This document shows positions 24,615 to 32,133 of a DNA stretch of 59,514 nt, one piece after another. Made by a program: the position numbers and the translations under genes. Position 1 is the first letter of the stretch. Every line of letters begins with the position of its first letter. The DNA is taken from positions 1 to 59,514 of the forward strand of contig JAWXTP010000004.1 in the NCBI GenBank assembly GCA_044433415.1. Direction: 5' to 3'. This DNA is from JAWXTP01 sp044433415 (GTDB taxonomy: Bacteria; Bacteroidota; Bacteroidia; Bacteroidales; Rikenellaceae). A model generated the notes under the pieces. It saw only the letters and a list, made by a program, of their open reading frames with translations. It was not told the DNA's origin and ran no database searches.

Positions 24615-25469
24615 TTAAACCTCTGTTTCAGTAGTTACGTTACCGCTATTCACATCTACTGTTGTTGTGCTTACAGTTGTTATTGTATCATTAATAGTTA
24701 TTGTGATAGTAGCACCACCTGTTTCAGAAGCATCTACTAATACGCTATTCATAGCACCTTGTACAGCAGTACCTACTTGGTTTTTAGTAAATGTAACTGT
24801 AGGAGCTGTACCTGTTCCTGGATCTTGTTTTACAGCTGAACCTTCAAGATAAAGTTTTGTACCTGGAGTTACGAATAGGATTTTTTCTGCTGCATCAGCA
24901 TCAAGAGGGAAATTAAGTTCTAATTCGCTACCTGCATCTGTTGTAAGTTTTAGGGTTGCACCACCTGCGAAATAGTTATTAAAGTCGTCTGTAACTTCAA
25001 GTTTAATGATAGAGTTTTGTAATGTTGCAGATAATGTTGTACTACCAACCTCTTCTATAGAAGTTATAGTAAAATCTACTGAATCAGCAAAAACAGCATT
25101 TGTTTCGCTTTCTTCATTTATATCTCCTCCGTTTATTACCACTGCTATATAGTTACCAGCTGGCATAGCAGGAGTATCATAATCATCAACGCTAGCATAT
25201 TCCTTATAAAGTTCATAAGTTATTTCACTATCTGAATATGAGTTTTTTTCATAGATTTCTAATTTTAATTCACTTGTTGTAGGAACTAAATCAGCTGAAA
25301 TAGTGTAGGTATCACTTTCTGTACGAGTCGTAGTAGCAGATTCAACTTCGCTGTTGACCTGCACTGAGAAATCCATACGACCCTCACCTTCTGTAATATC
25401 TAACGCTTCATTAATTGAGCACGCTGAGAAAAGCGCCGCTGCTAATAAAATGTAAGGTGTTTTGTTCAT
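24615..25469 (-). CDS. DUF4493-like lipoprotein, first gene of surface operon
   Basis: 284 residues with lipobox FSAC (Cys17). A single DUF4493-like domain covers the mature protein: MDFSVQVNSEVE, LKLEIYEKNS, PAGNYIAVVINGGD, TLSATLQNSIIKLEVTDDF. The pattern of an early beta strand, a central GNY turn and a later 'NSIIKLE' strand is shared with the two following genes. Low lysine, many Thr and Glu, and the lipid anchor suggest outer surface exposure. A fimbrillin-like role is possible, because the strand order recalls that fold, but I cannot prove it. It follows a leader of about 400 nt. Confidence 0.75.
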   Translation of the reverse strand: MNKTPYILLAAALFSACSINEALDITEGEGRMDFSVQVNSEVESATTTRTESDTYTISADLVPTTSELKLEIYEKNSYSDSEITYELYKEYASVDDYDTPAMPAGNYIAVVINGGDINEESETNAVFADSVDFTITSIEEVGSTTLSATLQNSIIKLEVTDDFNNYFAGGATLKLTTDAGSELELNFPLDADAAEKILFVTPGTKLYLEGSAVKQDPGTGTAPTVTFTKNQVGTAVQGAMNSVLVDASETGGATITITINDTITTVSTTTVDVNSGNVTTETEV

Positions 25470-25867
25470 AATTAAAAAGTTATTTTAATGAATTTATTGT
25501 TAAGGGAGTTCTAGAAGTCCCCTTTACTTATAGGTAAGTATTAAATTCTTATCTGTCAGTGTTTGTTTTTTTAATAATCAATATTTCGAGTGATTATTTT
25601 AGGCTAATGACATCATTTACTGATAACTACTTTATCTTTAATGAAATGATTTTACTGATTCCATACTTTGGAATGTTTGCAAAGAATATTTTTCTTTATA
25701 TACAGCCCTTTATATCTTAAATCTTTCTTCCTCAGCCAAATTCGTATTTTAAGATTACTTTTCCAAGGATTACATATAGTGACTAAAAAAGGATGGCTTC
25801 ATTTCCCGGATAGCCTAAGAATGAATATTCTGGGTTTATTCTATCACTTATTTTTCCTTGACTTTAT
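25470..25867 (-). promoter_or_regulatory. Long untranslated leader of the DUF4493 operon
   Basis: If the promoter at 25874-25903 is correct, the mRNA has about 395 untranslated bases before the first ATG at 25469. A half-unit of the dispersed palindrome (TAAGGGAGTTCTAGAAGTCC, about 25500-25520) lies near the end. I see no recognised riboswitch class and no credible short gene; the open frame on the opposite strand has no coding character. Control of translation or RNA stability is possible. Confidence 0.45.
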
Positions 25868-25873
25868 CGGGGG

Positions 25874-25903
25874 CAAATGTAATAAAAATTCTTTAATTAT
25901 CAA
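25874..25903 (-). promoter_or_regulatory. Promoter of the DUF4493/PCMD operon
   Basis: On the minus strand TACATTTG (25881-25874) matches the Bacteroidota -7 consensus. A TTG (25903-25901) lies 19 bases upstream, the correct -33 spacing. It is the best-matched promoter on this strand upstream of the operon. Confidence 0.65.
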
Positions 25904-26020
25904 GTACTTTTCTATAAAATATAATATTTAACACCCGTATTAGTTACTTTTTAATAGTTAAAAAAACCGAATAAAATATATTATTAAGAAATATTATATA
26001 TTCTAGATTTATATATTAAT

Positions 26021-26063
26021 AAAAAAAACGCTAACAACTCATATCTGAATTATTAGCGTTTTT
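26021..26063 (-). terminator. Terminator after tRNA-Arg
   Basis: AAAAACGCTAA pairs with TTAGCGTTTTT around a 15-21 base loop, directly beyond the tRNA 3' end in the minus direction. The stem ends in a T-run on that strand. Confidence 0.75.
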
Positions 26064-26064
26064 G

Positions 26065-26138
26065 TGATCCCGACAGGATTCGAACCTGTGACCGTCAGAT
26101 TAGAAATCTGATGCTCTATCCAGCTGAGCTACGGAACC
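26065..26138 (-). tRNA. tRNA-Arg (anticodon UCU)
   Basis: 74 bases fold as a complete cloverleaf on the minus strand. The acceptor GGTTCCG pairs with CGGGATC (one G-T and one T-G wobble). The D arm is GCTC...GAGC. The anticodon stem TCAGA/TCTGA encloses loop TTTCTAA, giving anticodon TCT, and the T arm is ACAGG TTCGAAT CCTGT. CCA is not encoded. It reads AGA codons, which are frequent in AT-rich genomes. No integrated element is attached to its 3' end here. Confidence 0.97.
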
Positions 26139-26314
26139 ATTTAGAAACAAAATTTCTCTGTTTCGACTGCAAATGTATGAAAAAAAATATAAACTACAAA
26201 ATTTATTTCATATTTTTATTTTTATATTTTAAAATTCTTGACCTTAAATAAGAAATTAACATACTATTTTAGATTATTTTAACCCATTATATCCTTAATT
26301 TCAAAAATATATGT

Positions 26315-26322
26315 TACATTTG
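26315..26322 (+). promoter_or_regulatory. -7 element upstream of yicC
   Basis: TACATTTG matches the TAnnTTTG consensus and lies 76 bases before the yicC start. It is the likely promoter of the yicC-gmk pair. Confidence 0.55.
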
Positions 26323-26398
26323 TGGTTCCCTTTTATTGTTACTTTAAAATAAGAGGAAAAATAAAAACAAAATATATTAATTTTATATATAAGATATT

Positions 26399-27271
26399 AT
26401 GGGTATTATGTCAATGACTGGCTACGGGAAAGGTACAAAAGAAGTAGACGGCAAAAAAATAATAGTAGAGATTCGTTCTCTTAACGGAAAAGGTTTGGAT
26501 TTATCAGTAAGAATGCCATCTATTTTCCGTAGTATTGAAATGGATATTAGAAACATCATCTCTAAATCTCTTGTAAGAGGTAAAGTTGAAGTTTCTGTAA
26601 ATATTGAAAGTGAAGCTGTTAAATCAGAAACATCTATAGATAAAACAATGTTTAAATATTATTTTGAACAACTTAAAGCTATATCTACTGATATTGAATT
26701 AAACCTAAACGACCAATCCATTGTAGCTTCTATCTTAAAGATGCCTGACGTCATGCAGTCTACTAAATTAGAAACTAACGAGTGCTTAAATAACACTCTT
26801 TTAGAGACTGTTAATGAAGCTGTAGTAGCAATCAATAGTTTTAGAGCTCAAGAAGGTAAAGTTATGATAGCAGACCTATTAGAGCGCATATCTTTAATTG
26901 AGGAGTACAAAAACCAAGTGGCTCAATATGAAGGTGAAAGGGTTGAAACTGTTAAAACTAGAATTATTGACGGTTTAAATTCTTTAAATATAGAGTACGA
27001 CTCTAGTAGACTAGAACAAGAAATGATTTTCTATATAGAAAAACTTGATATCACTGAGGAGAAAGTTCGCTTACAAAATCACCTTAACTATTTCCGTGAG
27101 GTCGCTAAAGAAGAAAACCCTGGTAAAAAATTAGGTTTTATCTGTCAAGAAATAGGACGTGAAATCAATACTACAGGTTCTAAGTCTAATCATTCTGAGA
27201 TGCAAAAAATCGTTGTTAGAATGAAAGATGAATTAGAAAAAATCAAAGAACAAAGTTTAAATATTTTATAA
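26399..27271 (+). CDS. yicC: YicC-family endoribonuclease
   Basis: 290 residues, the normal family length. The start SMTGYGKG and the LNGKGLDLSVRMP segment are hallmark N-terminal motifs. The C-terminal half (DUF1732) ends GKKLGFICQEIGREINTTGSKSNHSEMQKIVVRMKDELEKIKEQ, which is almost invariant in the family. YicC homologues act as endoribonucleases on small RNAs. The first codons read MGIMSM, so either the first ATG or an internal one may be used. The gene for guanylate kinase follows after 25 bases, the common order in Bacteroidota. Confidence 0.95.
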   Translation: MGIMSMTGYGKGTKEVDGKKIIVEIRSLNGKGLDLSVRMPSIFRSIEMDIRNIISKSLVRGKVEVSVNIESEAVKSETSIDKTMFKYYFEQLKAISTDIELNLNDQSIVASILKMPDVMQSTKLETNECLNNTLLETVNEAVVAINSFRAQEGKVMIADLLERISLIEEYKNQVAQYEGERVETVKTRIIDGLNSLNIEYDSSRLEQEMIFYIEKLDITEEKVRLQNHLNYFREVAKEENPGKKLGFICQEIGREINTTGSKSNHSEMQKIVVRMKDELEKIKEQSLNIL

Positions 27272-27296
27272 TCAACAACATACTACAAAATATTTT

Positions 27297-27863
27297 ATGA
27301 ACAACAATAAAGTTATTATTTTCTCTGCTCCATCAGGCTCAGGAAAATCAACAATAATATCTCAGTTACTACAAAAGTTTACAAATTTTGAGTTCTCTAT
27401 TTCTGCAACATCGCGTGCCCCTAGAGGAGAAGAAAAAAATGGTGTAGATTACTACTTCCTAACAGAAGAAGAATTTAAAACGCGTGTAGATAACGATGAA
27501 TTTATTGAATACGAAGAGGTTTATAAAGGTACTAGCTACGGAACTTTAAAAAGTGAATTAAATCGTATTTGGTCAAAAGGAAATATTGTGATTTTTGATG
27601 TTGACGTTATTGGTGGTACTAATATTAAGAAAATGTTGAAGGAAGATGCTATCTCTATATTTATTATGCCTCCTTCTGTTGAAACTTTACGTTCAAGATT
27701 AATTTCTCGCAATACAGACACTATGGAAGCTATAGAAAGACGTGTTGCAAAAGCTGAAAATGAAATTTCTTTTGCTCCTAAATTTTCTAAAGTGGTAATT
27801 AATGACACTTTAGAAAAGGCGGTTGAAGATGTAGAGTCTATCATTGTAGAGTTCTTAAAATAA
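27297..27863 (+). CDS. gmk: Guanylate kinase
   Basis: 188 residues, standard length. It phosphorylates GMP to GDP with ATP in the cytoplasm. The P-loop APSGSGKST (residues 10-18), the GMP-binding segments SATSRAPRGEEKNGVDYYF and FIEYEEVYKGTSYGT, and VIFDVDVIGG are all present. It lies 25 bases after yicC and 62 bases before nadD, with a hairpin in the second gap. Confidence 0.97.
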   Translation: MNNNKVIIFSAPSGSGKSTIISQLLQKFTNFEFSISATSRAPRGEEKNGVDYYFLTEEEFKTRVDNDEFIEYEEVYKGTSYGTLKSELNRIWSKGNIVIFDVDVIGGTNIKKMLKEDAISIFIMPPSVETLRSRLISRNTDTMEAIERRVAKAENEISFAPKFSKVVINDTLEKAVEDVESIIVEFLK

Positions 27864-27874
27864 AAAAAACTATT

Positions 27875-27910
27875 TAAAATCCTAATAATGAAATAATTAT
27901 TAGGATTTTA
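27875..27910 (+). terminator. Hairpin between gmk and nadD
   Basis: TAAAATCCTAATAAT pairs perfectly with ATTATTAGGATTTTA around GAAATA. It is T-rich on both sides and can act as a terminator or attenuator between the two genes. Confidence 0.7.
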
Positions 27911-27925
27911 TTTAATATTACACTT

Positions 27926-28621
27926 ATGAAAGTTTCATTATTTTTTGGTTCTTTTAACCCTATACATTACGGACATATAGCCATAGCAGAAAGCATAATT
28001 TCAGGAAATTATGCCGATGAAGTGTGGCTTGTTGTATCTCCTCAAAATCCACTAAAAGATAATGTAGAAACAACTAAAGAAAAAAGAGCTTTAGATACAG
28101 AAAATGAATTAAAACGCTTATCACTAGATAAAAAAATTAAAATAAGCCGCATAGAGTTCGATATGCCTACTCCATCGTACACTATAGATACACTTAATAA
28201 AATCACAACTGAAAACCCGAATATTGAGTTTTCTATAGTTATGGGTGAAGATAACTTAAGAGCTTTTAACCGCTGGAAAGATTATGAAACCATTGCTAAA
28301 ATGGTAAAAATATATGTATATCCTCGACAAGGAAACGATTATAAGGGCATATCAGAATTAGACCCTGAAATTTTAAATATTAAATCTATAGAGTATATAA
28401 AAGATGTTAATTTATTAAATATAAGCTCTTCTGCTATACGTGAAGCAGATGTTTTATATAAAAAAGGTGTAGCGTTTCAAGAAAAGGGAGAACTTGATAA
28501 AGCATTAAACGAATTCCTCCTTGCTCAAGAATTAACTCCCAATAACACAGAGATAAACTCACGCATAGAGATGATAAAAAGTATATTTAACTTCTCTTAT
28601 AAGCAATATATAAATGTTTAA
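27926..28621 (+). CDS. nadD: Nicotinate-nucleotide adenylyltransferase with TPR-like tail
   Basis: 231 residues, longer than the usual 190-200. Residues 1-172 are a normal NadD nucleotidyltransferase: GSFNPIHYGH (8-17), the PTPSYTIDTL loop, GEDNLRAFNRWKDY, and NISSSAIRE (165-173) with the conserved SSxxIR. It joins nicotinate mononucleotide and ATP to deaminated NAD. After 173 the usual C-terminal helix ending in a YIxxxxLY-type motif is replaced by about 58 residues with a canonical TPR pattern (YKKGVAFQEKGELDKALNEF then LAQELTP). I see no frameshift in the reading frame. The core should still be active. Confidence 0.9.
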   Translation: MKVSLFFGSFNPIHYGHIAIAESIISGNYADEVWLVVSPQNPLKDNVETTKEKRALDTENELKRLSLDKKIKISRIEFDMPTPSYTIDTLNKITTENPNIEFSIVMGEDNLRAFNRWKDYETIAKMVKIYVYPRQGNDYKGISELDPEILNIKSIEYIKDVNLLNISSSAIREADVLYKKGVAFQEKGELDKALNEFLLAQELTPNNTEINSRIEMIKSIFNFSYKQYINV

Positions 28622-28669
28622 AACTTTGTTTTAAATTCAAAATTATTATTAAATATCATAAATTAGTTG

Positions 28670-28677
28670 TAAATTTG
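28670..28677 (+). promoter_or_regulatory. -7 element upstream of GH3 gene
   Basis: TAAATTTG fits TAnnTTTG. It lies 76 bases before the glycosidase start in an AT-rich gap. I see no clear -33 partner. Confidence 0.45.
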
Positions 28678-28752
28678 TAGATTATATATACATTACAATA
28701 AAAATTAAAATAATATACAACAAATAAGTGTAAAACTTAAACAACTAAATTT

Positions 28753-30963
28753 ATGAAAAAAATCCTGTTACCCCTTATTTTATTCTGTGCTTTTACTTTC
28801 TCAACACATGCGCAAAATACTAATTATCAGTTTCCTTTTCAAAATCCTGATTTACCACTAGATGTACGTGTTAATGACCTTGTTGGTCGTTTAACTCTTG
28901 AAGAAAAAACTAAACAAATGGAACATACTGCTCCTGCGATTGAACGTTTAGGAATAGTAGCTTACGATTGGTGGAATGAAGCTCTACATGGTGTTGCTCG
29001 TACAAAAGAAGAGGTTACAGTTTTTCCTCAGGCTATAGGTATGGCTGCATCATTTGATACTGAGGCTCTACGTAAAGCAGGTGATGCTGCATCTAGCGAA
29101 GGACGTGCCCTATTTAATGAAGACCTAAAAAATGGAACTACAGGAACTCGTTATAGAGGTTTAACTTATTGGACTCCTAATATAAATATCTTCCGTGATC
29201 CTCGTTGGGGACGTGGTCAAGAAACTTACGGTGAAGACCCTTACCTTACTGGTAAAATGGGTAGTGCTATGGTTCGTGGACTTGAAGGTAATGATGAATT
29301 TTACCTAAAAGCATCTGCTTGTGCAAAACACTATGCTGTTCACAGTGGACCTGAACACAACCGCCATAGCTTTGATGCTACAACTTCTAAATATGACTTA
29401 TGGGACACTTACCTACCTGCTTTTAAGGAACTTGTAGAAGAAGCTAATGTTAGTGGTATTATGTGTGCTTATAACCGTTTTGAGGGTGCTCCTTGTTGTG
29501 GTAATGATAAACTTATGGTAGATATACTTCGTGAACAATGGCGTTTTAATGGTTATGTTACTACTGACTGCTGGGCTATTTCTGACTTCTTCCAATACCA
29601 CAAAACACACCCAGATGCACTATCTTCTATTACTGATGCTATTATAGTAGGCACAGACTTAGAATGTGGTAATATATATCACTTATTAGAAAAAGCTGTT
29701 GAAAATGGAACTGTTTTAGAACGTCAAATTAATAAATCTGTAAAAAGGTTATTTGAAATTCGTATGCGTCTAGGGATGTTTGATCCTGTAGAAAGAAATC
29801 CTTACGGAAGTATAGGTCGTGAAGTTATTGAATGTGACGAACATAAAACTATAGCATACGAGATGGCTCAAAAAAGTATGACTCTTCTAAAAAATAACAA
29901 AAACCTACTTCCTTTAGATAGAAAAAAAGTTAAACGTATCGCTGTTGTTGGACCAAATGCTAATAACGAAAAAGTGATGTTATCTAATTATTTTGGTACT
30001 CCATCACACATAGTAACTGCACTAGAAGGTATTAAAAATAGCTTCCCAGATGCAGAAGTCACTTATGTTCAAGGTGTAGGTCATGTGAAAAACCTTGACG
30101 GTGTAACTACTAGTGATGTTGTAAAACAGGTAAGAGGCGCTAATGTTATTATTTATGTAGGGGGTATTTCTGCTGACTATGAAGGTGAAGCTGGTGATGC
30201 TGGTGATGACGGCTACGGTGGTTTTGCAAGCGGTGACCGTGTTACAACATCTTTACCTCCTGTTCAAATTGAAATGATGAAAGCTCTTAAAAAAACAGGT
30301 AAACCTTTAGTTTTTGTTAATATGTCAGGTTCTACAATTTCTATGGAATGGGAAAATGAAAATGTTGATGCTATTCTTCAAGCATGGTATGGAGGACAAG
30401 CTGGTGGTACTGCTATAGGTGATGTACTTTCAGGTGATTATAACCCTGCGGGACGTATGCCTTTAACTACTTATAAGAGTGATAGTGACCTTCCTGATTT
30501 TGAAGATTACTCTATGGAAAACCGTACTTACAGATATTTTAAAGGGGATGTTCGTTTCCCATTCGGTTATGGCTTAAGCTACACTACTTTCGCTTATGAT
30601 AATATCTCTATACCTTCAGAAATTACAGCAGGTGATAAAGTAAAAATTTCTGCTACAGTAACAAATACAGGAGAGAGAGATGGTGACGAAGTAGTTCAGC
30701 TTTACGTTATTCACAAAAATAGATTAAGTCGTGTTCCTAATTGTGCTTTAAAAGGCTTTGATCGTATTCACCTAAAGAAAGGAGAATCTAAAGTTGTAGA
30801 ATTTACATTAACAGCTCAAGATTTAGCACTTGTTGATGAAGCAGGTATCACATCTGTTTCAGAGGGCGATATAGAAGTATTTATTGGTGGTGGTCAACCA
30901 AATTACGCTGCTAGCGTTGGTTCTGCATCTAAAATTATAGGTAACACTTATCAAATCTTATAA
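28753..30963 (+). CDS. GH3 glycoside hydrolase, beta-xylosidase/beta-glucosidase type
   Basis: 736 residues with a Sec signal peptide (MKKILLPLILFCAFTFSTHAQ). The GH3 N-terminal barrel contains WWNEALHGVAR, FPQAIGMAASFD, PRWGRGQETYGEDP, KHYAVHSGPEHNRHSFDA and the nucleophile region GYVTTDCWAISDF. The GH3 C-terminal domain (about 390-610: KNNKNLLPLDRKKVKRIAVVGP) and a fibronectin III-like end (about 640-730) follow. The WWNEALHGVAR and LECG motifs are more typical of GH3 beta-xylosidases than of beta-glucosidases; the substrate remains an inference. It probably acts in the periplasm. No transporter or SusCD pair is adjacent. Confidence 0.9.
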   Translation: MKKILLPLILFCAFTFSTHAQNTNYQFPFQNPDLPLDVRVNDLVGRLTLEEKTKQMEHTAPAIERLGIVAYDWWNEALHGVARTKEEVTVFPQAIGMAASFDTEALRKAGDAASSEGRALFNEDLKNGTTGTRYRGLTYWTPNINIFRDPRWGRGQETYGEDPYLTGKMGSAMVRGLEGNDEFYLKASACAKHYAVHSGPEHNRHSFDATTSKYDLWDTYLPAFKELVEEANVSGIMCAYNRFEGAPCCGNDKLMVDILREQWRFNGYVTTDCWAISDFFQYHKTHPDALSSITDAIIVGTDLECGNIYHLLEKAVENGTVLERQINKSVKRLFEIRMRLGMFDPVERNPYGSIGREVIECDEHKTIAYEMAQKSMTLLKNNKNLLPLDRKKVKRIAVVGPNANNEKVMLSNYFGTPSHIVTALEGIKNSFPDAEVTYVQGVGHVKNLDGVTTSDVVKQVRGANVIIYVGGISADYEGEAGDAGDDGYGGFASGDRVTTSLPPVQIEMMKALKKTGKPLVFVNMSGSTISMEWENENVDAILQAWYGGQAGGTAIGDVLSGDYNPAGRMPLTTYKSDSDLPDFEDYSMENRTYRYFKGDVRFPFGYGLSYTTFAYDNISIPSEITAGDKVKISATVTNTGERDGDEVVQLYVIHKNRLSRVPNCALKGFDRIHLKKGESKVVEFTLTAQDLALVDEAGITSVSEGDIEVFIGGGQPNYAASVGSASKIIGNTYQIL

Positions 30964-30990
30964 AGTATTTTACTCCTTAATATATCCATT

Positions 30991-31048
30991 AAAAAATCTC
31001 TAACAGTTAGCTTTTAAAATTTTAAAAACTAATTATTAGAGATTTTTT
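30991..31048 (+). terminator. Terminator after GH3 gene
   Basis: AAAAAATCTCTAA (30991-31003) pairs with TTAGAGATTTTTT (31036-31048), with further pairing inside (AGTTAG...CTAATT). It lies 28 bases after the stop, and because the stem is symmetrical it could serve both strands. Confidence 0.75.
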
Positions 31049-31056
31049 AAATAATA

Positions 31057-31093
31057 GGCAATTACCGTAAACTTGAGGTTTACGGTAATCGCC
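31057..31093. repeat. Palindrome GGCAATTACC, copy 2
   Basis: GGCAATTACCGTAAAC pairs with GTTTACGGTAATCGCC around TTGAG. A close copy lies at 5376-5410 (GCAATTACC...GGTAATTGC). It is adjacent to the Rpn-family gene stop. Confidence 0.7.
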
Positions 31094-31105
31094 ATAATAA
31101 ACTTC

Positions 31106-32032
31106 TTAAGCGTTATTTACCTCATCAATTAACAAACCTGTAATCTGAGAAATTTCATCAGCCTTAAATCCTTTAGATTTCAAATTTCTAGCAATAATCA
31201 AAGAACTTTCCTTACGACCTTGCTCAATACCTTGTTTAACTCTTTCTTTATAACATTCTTCACGAGCCTCTTCTAAACCTCGTAAATAACCATTAAAATC
31301 AGCTTCTTCTATTTGCCAAATAAAATTATTATTAAATGAATAATTGTCCATTACTTGCGTTTGATAACGACTATATTCTTTTCTACTAAGTTTATCTAAA
31401 TCAAATTTTTCGCGAACTTCATCTAATCCTGGTGCTGAACTAGCATCGGAAATATCATCAGTCTTAATATAACTTATCCATTCTTCTAAATGCGTTGAGG
31501 CAGTTTTATTAAAATTATGAATTTTTAATATATAGTATTCTGGGTATAAAGGGTCTTCATATCCTATATTAAATTTCTGTTGTTGGTATGAAGTAATCTT
31601 TAATAAATCATTATTATGAATACCTTTAAATTCTGATTTCCCATGATATATTATATCATCTCCTAAAATTAAAGAAAAATAAAGTATATTAATACAATAA
31701 ATCTTCTTTATATTACCACATCTTGTACCTGCATTTATAAATTCTGATACCAATTTAGATATTAGAAAAAGTTTTTGAAAATAGTACTCGTAGGCATCAT
31801 TCCCCTGTACCTCAATTATTATTAGTTCACCTTTAGAATTTTCTGCTAGTAAGTCTACTCTATTTTGTTTATCATCACTAGTTTCTTGATTGCTTTCGCT
31901 TTCAAGAAGGTTCTTAATTATTATACGTTCATTTAGAAGAGTAGTTAAAAAACCCTCCAGTATACCAAAGTTTGCCTTATTGCGAAGCAAACTCTTCATT
32001 GCCCAGTCAAATCTTATATAGCTCTTTGTCAT
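31106..32032 (-). CDS. Rpn-family PD-(D/E)XK nuclease / putative transposase
   Basis: Start chosen at ATG 32032 (MTKSYIRFDWAMKSLLRNKANF), the standard N-terminus of the family, giving 308 residues. The upstream in-frame region has only a TTG. The nuclease core shows RVDLLAENSKGELIIIEVQGNDAYEYYFQK, that is, the D...ExQ form of the PD-(D/E)XK motif. The C-terminus EGRKESSLIIARNLKSKGFKADEISQITGL is the usual helical tail. Members promote RecA-independent recombination and are scattered in Bacteroidota genomes. It is isolated between palindromes, with no inverted terminal repeats of an IS. Confidence 0.88.
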   Translation of the reverse strand: MTKSYIRFDWAMKSLLRNKANFGILEGFLTTLLNERIIIKNLLESESNQETSDDKQNRVDLLAENSKGELIIIEVQGNDAYEYYFQKLFLISKLVSEFINAGTRCGNIKKIYCINILYFSLILGDDIIYHGKSEFKGIHNNDLLKITSYQQQKFNIGYEDPLYPEYYILKIHNFNKTASTHLEEWISYIKTDDISDASSAPGLDEVREKFDLDKLSRKEYSRYQTQVMDNYSFNNNFIWQIEEADFNGYLRGLEEAREECYKERVKQGIEQGRKESSLIIARNLKSKGFKADEISQITGLLIDEVNNA

Positions 32033-32133
32033 AATAAATAATTTTAAATAATATAAAGGAGTTCTAGAGGTTACCTTCAATACAAATATAGCAAATTACA
32101 ATATATATATTACTTAAAGACAAGGATAAATTA

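Noticed and set aside
25668..25931. 87-residue plus-strand open frame upstream of the DUF4493 operon
   Set aside because: Composition is Phe/Leu/Ile-rich noise, it opposes the operon leader and overlaps its predicted promoter, and no family resemblance is visible.
26021..26398. Integration site at the tRNA-Arg gene
   Set aside because: No integrase gene and no duplicated tRNA 3' end are visible nearby.
31057..32100. Insertion sequence around the Rpn-family gene
   Set aside because: The Rpn family is not a classical transposase of an IS, and no matching terminal inverted repeats or target duplication are seen; the flanking palindromes belong to separate repeat families.
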